Part shown: piece by piece, positions 1 to 6,251 of the stretch
Numbering within the stretch: position 1 is the first letter of the stretch
Layout of the letters: each line of letters starts with the position of its first letter
Assembly (NCBI GenBank): GCA_030630935.1
Contig: DAOVMD010000114.1
Coordinates: 1 to 8,386 of the forward strand
Reading direction: 5' to 3'
Length of the DNA: 8,386 nucleotides
Source: Candidatus Mcinerneyibacteriota bacterium
GTDB taxonomy: Bacteria > AUK180 > JAQVHJ01
Position numbers and translations under genes: made by a program
The notes under the pieces: generated by a model
Database searches by the model: none
Seen by the model: only the letters and a program-made list of their open reading frames with translations
What the model was told of the DNA's origin: nothing

Positions 1-111
1 ACTATAAAACGACTGCTCTCGGTTCTCTGCTCTCTATTCTCTATTCAAGCAACACTGTGTCGTATACCCTACGTGGTATATGAGAGTTGCTTGAGTAGTG
101 TGATTTATAGT
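1..111. repeat. Palindromic intergenic element with long imperfect hairpin
   Basis: The first eight bases (ACTATAAA) are the exact reverse complement of positions 104-111 (TTTATAGT). Inside, 41-53 pairs with 86-98 through 13 positions with one G-U wobble (core TCAAGCAAC/GTTGCTTGA), and 60-68 pairs with 75-83 (core GTATACC/GGTATAT), leaving a loop at 69-74. The hairpin is followed by an A run (112-120), not a T run, so it is not an intrinsic terminator for the + strand. It may be a dispersed palindromic repeat or a remnant of a miniature mobile element. The left arm starts at the window edge, so it could extend further. No transposase or coding sequence is present. Confidence 0.55.
15..49. repeat. 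Degenerate 7-bp tandem repeat
   Basis: Reading from 15 in steps of seven gives GCTCTCG, GTTCTCT, GCTCTCT, ATTCTCT and ATTCAAG: five degenerate copies of an R-Y-TCTCT unit that run into the left arm of the hairpin starting at 41. Similar short pyrimidine-rich heptads occur between genes in several uncultured bacterial lineages. No function is implied. Confidence 0.5.
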
Positions 112-159
112 AAAAAAAAATTGGCTCATGTTCAGATTTCCTATATAGAGAAGTAGTCT

Positions 160-224
160 AAATTTTAAAATATTTTGAAAATAATTAAAAAGCACTTGAC
201 AAAATAAGATAATTTTGTTATAAT
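160..224 (+). promoter_or_regulatory. Consensus sigma70 promoter of the 900-aa lipoprotein gene
   Basis: The -35 box TTGACA (196-201) and -10 box TATAAT (219-224) both match the sigma70 consensus exactly. They are separated by 17 bp (202-218), and TG at 216-217 gives an extended -10. Just upstream lies an A/T tract (about 160-190) with alternating A and T runs like an UP element. Transcription should start near 231-233, giving a leader of about 227 bases. No operator palindrome overlaps the promoter, so it is probably constitutive and very strong, with control more likely in the leader RNA. Confidence 0.85.
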
Positions 225-338
225 ACAGTATAAATTTGTGATTTTTGCTCTTTATATTAATGTATATTATTACATACTACATAAGTAGTTTCACTAAATT
301 ATTATAAAAAATCATTTCATAAAGGAGGTGACACAGAG

Positions 339-383
339 TTGTACCTGCCCAATATTGGGCAGAATGGTGGTTGTAAATGTTAA
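339..383 (+). CDS. Possible 14-residue leader peptide
   Basis: A TTG start at 339 lies ten bases after the perfect GGAGG (324-328) and opens a 14-codon frame, MYLPNIGQNGGCKC, ending at TAA 381-383. It has no membrane segment but holds two cysteines near its end. This is the only start codon at a proper distance from the strong Shine-Dalgarno, which is the main reason to take it seriously. Translating it would melt the palindromic hairpin at 345-362, so it could couple ribosome movement to leader folding. Such a short frame can easily arise by chance. Confidence 0.3.
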   Translation: MYLPNIGQNGGCKC

Positions 384-456
384 TCGATCTGCATGGAAAA
401 CAGTTGAACGCTCCGCAGATCGTGGTAGAAAATTTAAACGCATGGAGAGAAATTAG
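364..456 (+). CDS. Possible 30-residue basic microprotein overlapping the leader
   Basis: ATG at 364 opens a 30-codon frame ending at TAG 454-456, two bases before the ATG of the lipoprotein gene, an arrangement typical of stop-start translational coupling. The product would be strongly basic, with nine Arg/Lys, for example in the stretch ADRGRKFKRMERN. The frame stays open back to about 298, but no other good start fits; the Shine-Dalgarno of this ATG is weak (GGGCAG just upstream). The GC-richer composition may reflect coding or RNA structure. I do not recognise a family. It competes with the 14-codon frame at 339 as the reader of the strong upstream Shine-Dalgarno. Confidence 0.22.
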   Translation: MVVVNVNRSAWKTVERSADRGRKFKRMERN

Positions 457-458
457 AT

Positions 459-3161
459 ATGCGTAAAGTTACATTATTATTAGTTCTCGCAGGTCTTGTA
501 GCATTTATGTTTGCCGGTTGTACACCGACAACTCCGGTAATTCCTAATATACCAACACAAACGATTGTTAAGCACGTAGGCGCTACCAGATTACAGGGTT
601 CCGGAGAAAGAGTAGAGAGAATTGTAATTTCTCCTATTTTAAGAGATCCAAGAAATGGAAATCTTTATGTAAAATGGGCCCCAGGTCAAGGCCCAGATCA
701 AGAGTACGTCAAGAGAGGCGCCACTCAAGAAGCAATAATTGAAGATATTGCACCGATCAAAACACAGAATACGTTTGTACTTACAGCGATTCGCTGGCAG
801 GCAGGCGCCAAGAACATGAAAGGCCAGACTGAGCATCATCCAAATGATCCAGGCAAACCTTTAGGTTATTGGGTAAGAGTTCCCGGTATCAAAGTAAAAT
901 GGATTTTAAATAGCTTTGAAGATATGGGACTCGAGAGAAGAGTTGGCGACATTGTAGACTGGGATCATTCAGATAGAGAGCCTGGTACAATGGGTGGTTG
1001 GCAGGATTACCTGTATAACACCATTACAACATTAACCAACTACAAAACTGAGACCATTAAGGTTCAGTACCCAATCAACAACAAGGATTGGCATCATCGC
1101 CAGCCAGATGGCAAACCAGTTCCAACCATGGACGGACGCTATGTTGACTTTGAAATTCAGAAAGGTCAGACATGGATTACCCTTACTGCTTCAAGAGCAG
1201 GACAAACAGACATTACCGCATATGCACCAGAGATTCTTCATCATTTAGGAATTGAAGGCACGAAATGGGATAAAGTCTTTATCACAAAGAAATGGGGTCT
1301 TGGCAAAGAATTCGGTTTAGAAATTGTATTAACAGATGATCCTTGTGATCCATTTGATATTAACTTCCTGATTCAGTCAGCTACACTTATTGATTGTACA
1401 ATGTGTAACTGGAAAGACGGTGACAGAAATATCAGAAAGAGAGCAATCTCATACAAAGCTATAATTACCAACACATCCAATCAGGATATTCATGGTTTAT
1501 GGCTTAAATTTGTTGCTCCTCGTTGGAATAAAGAGCAAGCCAAAGATGATCATTGGTTAACAGCAAAATACAGAAATCAGTGGAAAATTTTAGGTTGGAG
1601 ATGGAGAAGAATTGATGGTCATGATCTTCTTGCAGGTTCCCCAAAAGGCCCAATGATTTGTGTACCGATTAATCAGACCGATCAGTACAGACGTGAAGGT
1701 AAGAAACCGAGACATCCAATTGATTTAACTTTACCAAGCGCGTTAAACCCAAGAAAATATGATATCAAAACCCTTCATAAGGGCAGATCACACGTTCTTG
1801 AGATTTTCGTAATTCCTAAAAACCCACTGAAGAGAGATAACACAGTAGGTCTTTGGGCAAACTTTAAAGAATGGAAAGAAGGTTCAGTTGGCGGCACTTC
1901 CTACAATGTAGTAGAGAAGAAAGGCAGCATTTGTATAACAAAGAGCACCTTAGCAGGTCAAGGCCGTGGTAAGAGATTCTTCACAGAAGAGCCGACAAAG
2001 GTTTCTGTTATTAACGTTATGTTTACAAAGAGAGTAAGAATCGAAAGAAACAAAGTCCTTTGTAAAAAAGATAAATGGGGCGCATGTACCCGCAATATCG
2101 TCGACAAATTCTTTAGAGTTGACGCAAATGTTGGTGATCCTGTAACTTACATTTATGATGTAACCAATACAGGTGGTTCCACATTAAAAGCTGTAGTACT
2201 TGTTGAAAGATGGAAAGACAACAACATTGGTATTATGGGCAAGAGAATCAAAGTTGGTACTTTAAAGCCAGGTCAGACCAAGACCGTAAAACATACCGTA
2301 TATGGCACCAAAGAAGGCGAAGTTTTTGGTACAGCATTCTTGATAGCCGATGGTATGAGAACTGTTGGACTTTGTGAAGTTCCACAGCACCTCGTTATTG
2401 GTTCACCCGCGGGTGAAGATGTATTAACAGACGAGTTCTTCTCAGCACTTAATACAGCAGTCAGACCATATCCAGAATTTATTGTTGATAGAGATCGTAC
2501 CAATATGTGGGCGAGAGACCTTGAAGTTTGGTTAAGAAGAATTATGAATATTAATGTAAAGAGGGGTGATACCGCTTCAGATCCTATTGATATTCCATTC
2601 TTCAAATTACATAATGACAGAGTTCTCTATGTTTACACATTCAGAAATCAGCAGACTGGATACATCAATAACATGAATTTCGCATTCATGACTTCCATTC
2701 CTGCAACAACCGGTAAAATCGTTGATAATTTTATCGCATTTAAGGTTGGAAGACAGCACCCAGTAAAGGGTCATAGAGTAATAAGAAAAAACATTACTAA
2801 TATTGTTACAGCCAAAGCCTTACCAACAAAGACTATGTTCTTCAATGCACCGGCAACAAAGGTATTCCCGACAGCTGGTAAAACTGCAATATCCGAAGAA
2901 GAAGTCCGAATTGCTAAGAGATATAAAAACAAGAATGGTATTGTTTTCTTTGATCTTCCTAATGAATTCTCACTTGGTGCAGACCAAATGTTCATTATGT
3001 TCTTAACAGTTAAAATTGATCCTGATAATTTCAGGCCACATAAGTATTCTTCATATATGGTTGTTAACGCAGCCTCAACTTGCGGTGGTCCACAGGATAT
3101 CGACTCAGTAGCTGGTGAGCCTACTCACTTAGTTGTTGACAAAAACAGATTAACGGAATAA
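459..3161 (+). CDS. Large DUF11/OmcB-like lipoprotein (900 aa)
   Basis: Predicted abundant envelope lipoprotein. Residues 1-21 are a lipoprotein signal peptide (MRK, hydrophobic core, lipobox FAGC with acylated Cys21). Residues 140-290 include GQTWITLTASRAG and WDKVFITKKW, reminiscent of the N-terminal part of planctomycete DUF11 proteins. Residues 325-455 and 550-642 look like Ig-like DUF11/CARDB domains; the clearer one has GDPVTYIYDVTNTGG followed by GTLKPGQTKTV. Residues 690-890 seem to hold another beta-rich module. Besides Cys21 there are nine cysteines (296, 313, 316, 401, 492, 535, 543, 639, 875), fewer than in chlamydial OmcB but enough for disulfides. The start is supported by GGAG at 444-447 and by the signal peptide beginning at once; in-frame TAA at 435 excludes earlier starts. 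Frequent C-ending codons (AAC, ACC, ATC, TTC) set it apart from the AT-ending genes downstream and suggest high expression. It has its own promoter and terminator. Family assignment is from memory of motif patterns; exact function is unknown. Confidence 0.8.
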   Translation: MRKVTLLLVLAGLVAFMFAGCTPTTPVIPNIPTQTIVKHVGATRLQGSGERVERIVISPILRDPRNGNLYVKWAPGQGPDQEYVKRGATQEAIIEDIAPIKTQNTFVLTAIRWQAGAKNMKGQTEHHPNDPGKPLGYWVRVPGIKVKWILNSFEDMGLERRVGDIVDWDHSDREPGTMGGWQDYLYNTITTLTNYKTETIKVQYPINNKDWHHRQPDGKPVPTMDGRYVDFEIQKGQTWITLTASRAGQTDITAYAPEILHHLGIEGTKWDKVFITKKWGLGKEFGLEIVLTDDPCDPFDINFLIQSATLIDCTMCNWKDGDRNIRKRAISYKAIITNTSNQDIHGLWLKFVAPRWNKEQAKDDHWLTAKYRNQWKILGWRWRRIDGHDLLAGSPKGPMICVPINQTDQYRREGKKPRHPIDLTLPSALNPRKYDIKTLHKGRSHVLEIFVIPKNPLKRDNTVGLWANFKEWKEGSVGGTSYNVVEKKGSICITKSTLAGQGRGKRFFTEEPTKVSVINVMFTKRVRIERNKVLCKKDKWGACTRNIVDKFFRVDANVGDPVTYIYDVTNTGGSTLKAVVLVERWKDNNIGIMGKRIKVGTLKPGQTKTVKHTVYGTKEGEVFGTAFLIADGMRTVGLCEVPQHLVIGSPAGEDVLTDEFFSALNTAVRPYPEFIVDRDRTNMWARDLEVWLRRIMNINVKRGDTASDPIDIPFFKLHNDRVLYVYTFRNQQTGYINNMNFAFMTSIPATTGKIVDNFIAFKVGRQHPVKGHRVIRKNITNIVTAKALPTKTMFFNAPATKVFPTAGKTAISEEEVRIAKRYKNKNGIVFFDLPNEFSLGADQMFIMFLTVKIDPDNFRPHKYSSYMVVNAASTCGGPQDIDSVAGEPTHLVVDKNRLTE

Positions 3162-3194
3162 GACATTTTAGCATTTAAGTAAGTAAATACTAAA

Positions 3195-3235
3195 AGAGGT
3201 GGATGGGGTTTTAAATCACATCCACCTCTCTTTTT
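3195..3235 (+). terminator. Strong intrinsic terminator
   Basis: An 11-bp perfect stem, AGAGGTGGATG (3195-3205) with CATCCACCTCT (3219-3229), encloses a 13-base loop and is followed by C and five Ts (3231-3235). It sits 34 bases after the lipoprotein stop codon. It should end most transcripts from the strong upstream promoter. Because no separate promoter is evident for the next gene, leaky read-through may supply a lower level of the downstream five-gene message. Confidence 0.9.
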
Positions 3236-3256
3236 AATTATAGGAGATCTAATTAA

Positions 3257-4480
3257 ATGCTTTACAAAAAATTTACAATAGTATTTTTGGTTACTTTTAG
3301 TCTTTTAATTTCACCTTATATTGTAAGTGCAAATTCTGAAATCAAGAATATTGTTGACCCTAACTATTGTTATATAAGAGGTGAATATCTTGAGAATATT
3401 CATTTATCAAATGTAATAGTAGTTAAGGATAATAACCTAAGGTTTAATATTCAAAATCTAACACGCGGTTCTATTCCAATTATAGATTTCTATGTAACCT
3501 ATCCAGTTCATGTTAGAATTACAGATTTACCTACGGATAGTAAGTTTATAACAGAAGGAAAACGGATTAAATATACCGGTAAAAAGATATTAAGCAAGAC
3601 AGGAAATATTCATTTTTATTCCCCTTATACACCTGTTTATGATGGGTTTGGTGTTTTTGAAATTTCCTTTGCTACTCAGATAGGTATTACAGAGTATAAT
3701 ATTAAGAAAATTATCCCAGTGTTTTTTAAAAATGGTAATCAAATTTTATTTGATCAAGTCCATGCCCAGTCTAGAAATGGCAAGGATTATTATTTTGAAA
3801 TCAAAATAAATAAATATCAAGATAGCGGAAAAAACTTTGAGTATTTTAAAAGATTTTATTTAGAAGTTCCGGTTGCAATAACAAATGTTTATAGAGAATT
3901 TAATTCAGACGAGCTAACACCTCCCAAACAGAATGAAAAAAAATATAATAAAAAACTTAAGAAATATGAAGAAACCATTCTAAAAGCTGATGGTATGATA
4001 AGAGACGACATAATCAAATTAGGAAATAAGTATGGGATATTAATTAAGAAGGAAGATATTCAATTTCGAAATCTTTTTCCAACAACTATTCCTATAACCC
4101 CGACTTATGAACCACCTCTGCAAGGCCCCCGACCACCGAGGACTAATTTTGGTGAATTTACTTATGAAACTTTAATTCTTCCAACCCTCACAACCTTAAC
4201 TTTAGTTGCGTGGCAGGAATATAAACATGGTAGTGAATTCCAATATGAGCAGTATTTAAAAGGGAACCTTGGAGCGTATTCAAATTATGAGGATAAATTA
4301 AAGGATTCAGATATTGCAAGAGGCTTATTCTATTTCTGTTTAATTGACTTATTTTTTGCAGCTACGGGAAATGAAATTATAACCACTTTTATTTTAAAAG
4401 ATACTTCTTTTTCCAACTTTAGTTCAGGTTTTCAATTTGGACGTGATCGAGTGTATTACAAATTAAATGTTAAATTTTAA
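3257..4480 (+). CDS. Exported protein of unknown function with C-terminal hydrophobic segments
   Basis: Residues 1-25 form a Sec signal peptide (MLYKK, hydrophobic core, likely cut after VSA). Residues 45-170 are beta-rich with spacing like an Ig-type sandwich (LRFNIQNLTRGSIPIIDFYV). Residues 222-245 are charged and probably helical, and 275-296 are proline-rich. Near the C-terminus two hydrophobic stretches (about 305-319 and 356-369) flank a Tyr-rich loop ending in a DSDIARG motif, resembling the C-terminal membrane-associated part of DUF5683-like envelope proteins; the final residue is Phe, as in many outer-membrane proteins. AGGAG at 3242-3246 lies ten bases before ATG, the only good Shine-Dalgarno among the first-gene candidates after the terminator. 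It is first in the five-gene run; the next gene starts 13 bases after its stop. I cannot assign a function. Confidence 0.75.
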   Translation: MLYKKFTIVFLVTFSLLISPYIVSANSEIKNIVDPNYCYIRGEYLENIHLSNVIVVKDNNLRFNIQNLTRGSIPIIDFYVTYPVHVRITDLPTDSKFITEGKRIKYTGKKILSKTGNIHFYSPYTPVYDGFGVFEISFATQIGITEYNIKKIIPVFFKNGNQILFDQVHAQSRNGKDYYFEIKINKYQDSGKNFEYFKRFYLEVPVAITNVYREFNSDELTPPKQNEKKYNKKLKKYEETILKADGMIRDDIIKLGNKYGILIKKEDIQFRNLFPTTIPITPTYEPPLQGPRPPRTNFGEFTYETLILPTLTTLTLVAWQEYKHGSEFQYEQYLKGNLGAYSNYEDKLKDSDIARGLFYFCLIDLFFAATGNEIITTFILKDTSFSNFSSGFQFGRDRVYYKLNVKF

Positions 4481-4481
4481 T

Positions 4482-4486
4482 AAGGA
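4482..4486 (+). promoter_or_regulatory. Ribosome binding site fixing the start of the next gene at 4494
   Basis: AAGGA lies seven bases before the ATG at 4494. An earlier in-frame ATG at 4467 overlaps the previous gene, has no Shine-Dalgarno, and would add nine polar residues ahead of a normal lipoprotein signal peptide. The 4494 start is therefore preferred. Confidence 0.75.
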
Positions 4487-4493
4487 TTCAACT

Positions 4494-5264
4494 ATGCAAA
4501 TCTTCAAACGGTTTTATTTTGTAGTTTTTATCTTGATGGGATTATTCATTATTCAAACTGGTTGTTATAAACCTTTAGGAAGGTTAAACCCCACAGACCC
4601 GCTTGGAGAAAATTATATTCAACCGAGAATCCAGATTAGATATATTGAAAATTCAAAAGCATCGACTCAGATCAACAGGGATGAGGAGATCAGCATAACA
4701 GTTGTAGTAAATAACAATACTATTCTTAAGGATGTTTATTATAGATGTTCTGATGGTTATTTTGAGGTTGAAACTTCAACCGGAACTCAACAGGTTACAG
4801 AAATAACCATAAAAAGCAATAATATTGATTGGATTGCTCCGACTAATTTAACTGAAGCCACATTTTTAATTCAGGTTTCAGATATTAATGGTAACAAAGA
4901 CAGTCAAAGTTATTTTTTAGATATTGTAAATAGTGTTCCTGAAATTCTGAGTTTTACTGCAACTCCCACAACTGTAACTTCTTTAGGTCAGACGATTGCA
5001 TTGGCAATTGCCACTGATGATGATCTTGGAATTACTCTTTATGAATTTTTTGCCAGCCCGCCGCAGGGTGTATTTAATTATAATTCAAATACTCAAACTG
5101 CATCAATCCAGGTTGCGTCAGCTGCAAATACAATTTCTTTAGATTGGATTGCTGAAAGTGTTCTTCATGGTGCTCCTTATGACCAGAAGATAACTGTTAT
5201 TGTAACAGATACTGATAGTGAAACTGCAACTGCAGAGATTATACTGCCAACAAACATTCCTTAA
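4494..5264 (+). CDS. Lipoprotein with two Ig-like domains
   Basis: This 256-residue product starts with a basic, hydrophobic signal (MQIFKRF then a long apolar core) and Cys24 in the context IIQTGC. Gln at -3 makes the lipobox imperfect, but the following CYKPLGRLNPTDP matches the NPxDP pattern seen just after the acylated Cys in many envelope lipoproteins. Two domains of about 100 residues follow (about 45-145 and 150-252). Each contains DWIAP/E (112-116 and 217-221) and ends in a beta strand of the type VSDxNGN or VTDTDSETAT, so the second looks like a copy of the first. This is the common Ig-like/PKD-type sandwich of surface and adhesion proteins. The gene starts 13 bases after the preceding stop, and the next gene follows after three bases. 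The role is probably binding or scaffolding; the ligand is unknown. Confidence 0.75.
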   Translation: MQIFKRFYFVVFILMGLFIIQTGCYKPLGRLNPTDPLGENYIQPRIQIRYIENSKASTQINRDEEISITVVVNNNTILKDVYYRCSDGYFEVETSTGTQQVTEITIKSNNIDWIAPTNLTEATFLIQVSDINGNKDSQSYFLDIVNSVPEILSFTATPTTVTSLGQTIALAIATDDDLGITLYEFFASPPQGVFNYNSNTQTASIQVASAANTISLDWIAESVLHGAPYDQKITVIVTDTDSETATAEIILPTNIP

Positions 5265-5267
5265 ATT

Positions 5268-6251
5268 ATGAAGAAAATTTTAACAATAACATTAACAACT
5301 ATTTTTATTATTATTTTAAGTTTTAATGCATATTCAATTAAAGTAAAAGAAACCGGAATAAAAGATTTTCCAATTTCAGGTACTGTAATAAAAGTTTTAA
5401 CTTATAATAATTACTATTTGATAGTAAATCAAGCATTAGGTGTTAAGGTATATAAAAAAACGGATAAGAATTTCAAAAATATAAAAGGGTTTTTACAGAT
5501 TAAAGTTCTTGATGCGCTTGTTATAAAAAATAGACTATATTTATTAAATGATGAAGAAGGATTTTTTATATATGAAATCACAAAGAACGGAGACAAGATT
5601 GAATTCTTATCAATCTATGCCTTCTTGACTGACTTAGAAGTTGAATTTAAAAAAATGACAAGCCATAAAAATTATCTGATCTTAACCGGGAAATATGGAG
5701 AGATTTATGTGTTTGATTCGAATGATCTGAAATCAAATGATCCAGTCTTTGTTTCAAGTGTCCCGAATTCATTAATAATCTCGGATTTATTGATTTATAA
5801 AGATGAATATCTTTTAATTGGAGATGCTAGAAAAGGCTTGTTTATCTATCAAATTCGTCCGAAAGGTGAACTTAAGTATATCAAGGATATCCCATTTGAA
5901 GACGGAGTAACTACTCTTTATCACCATAAATTGGAAGATCTGTTGTATATTGGAAACAGTACAGGTATTCATATCTGTACATTTAATAATTTGAAATTGG
6001 AAGAGCAATTTTATCTTTCAATTCACCTGAAACTAATAAATGATATATTGGTCTTAGACGATTTCTTATATTACGTCTCTGAACAGGAGTTTGGTGTAGT
6101 AGAAATTTCAAATAAAAAGAAATATAACGAATTACTATTTTTAGATATGCATTGTTACACATTTCAATTATTTTTCATATCAAAAAATGAGTTTTTAATT
6201 CCTGCATATTGTTCAGGTTTAAAAAAAGTAGAGTTAAAATATTATGAATAA
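5268..6251 (+). CDS. Secreted seven-repeat beta-propeller protein (LVIVD-like)
   Basis: Residues 1-23 are a Sec signal peptide (MKKILTITLT, apolar core, likely cut after AYS). The mature protein has seven repeats of about 43 residues, starting near 40, 80, 128, 170, 213, 257 and 298. Each has the pattern of a hydrophobic strand, a Tyr/Leu-rich strand, then Gly followed by a short strand (LIVNQALGVKVYK, YLLNDEEGFFIYEI, YLLIGDARKGLFIYQI). That spacing and count fit a seven-bladed beta-propeller of the LVIVD type, exposed on the surface or in the periplasm and used for binding; no catalytic residues are apparent. ATG lies three bases after the previous stop, with no Shine-Dalgarno in the preceding 20 bases, so translation likely depends on reinitiation. 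The end overlaps the next start by eight bases. Confidence 0.75.
   Translation: MKKILTITLTTIFIIILSFNAYSIKVKETGIKDFPISGTVIKVLTYNNYYLIVNQALGVKVYKKTDKNFKNIKGFLQIKVLDALVIKNRLYLLNDEEGFFIYEITKNGDKIEFLSIYAFLTDLEVEFKKMTSHKNYLILTGKYGEIYVFDSNDLKSNDPVFVSSVPNSLIISDLLIYKDEYLLIGDARKGLFIYQIRPKGELKYIKDIPFEDGVTTLYHHKLEDLLYIGNSTGIHICTFNNLKLEEQFYLSIHLKLINDILVLDDFLYYVSEQEFGVVEISNKKKYNELLFLDMHCYTFQLFFISKNEFLIPAYCSGLKKVELKYYE

Larger units (their letters stand above)
321..456 (+). promoter_or_regulatory. Structured 5' leader, candidate translational control element
   Basis: This segment is clearly richer in G+C than the preceding 200 bases. It opens with AAAGGAGGTG (321-330), a full-length match to the anti-Shine-Dalgarno. 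Three hairpins are visible. The first pairs 326-333 with 340-346 (seven pairs, one bulged G, six-base loop), burying part of that Shine-Dalgarno. The second is the perfect 18-bp palindrome CTGCCCAATATTGGGCAG (345-362). The third pairs 385-392 with 415-422 and continues 395-397 with 412-414 past a two-base bulge. GCATGGA occurs at 391-397 and again at 440-446, where it covers the lipoprotein gene's own Shine-Dalgarno (GGAG 444-447). Either copy can pair with CTCCGC (411-416), so two exclusive folds are possible. I do not recognise a known riboswitch class. Confidence 0.5.

Noticed and set aside
41-120. Left hairpin as an intrinsic terminator
   Set aside because: It is followed on the + strand by a run of A, not T; on the - strand the T run precedes the hairpin, which is the wrong order.
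639-839. Minus-strand open frame of 66 codons inside the large lipoprotein gene
   Set aside because: It lies entirely within a well-supported gene, with no ribosome site and a protein composition that fits a chance antisense frame.
2273-3006. Minus-strand frames (2273-2605, 2771-2995) and a +strand frame (2803-3006)
   Set aside because: All are nested in the coding region of the 900-aa protein in other frames and lack start signals.
3136-3164. TTGACA (3136-3141) as a promoter for the five-gene cluster
   Set aside because: The sequence 17 bp later (TAAGAC) is a poor -10, and the transcript would have to pass the strong terminator at 3195-3235.
5814-6008. Minus-strand frame of 64 codons
   Set aside because: It is antisense to the propeller gene, whose repeats are intact through this stretch.
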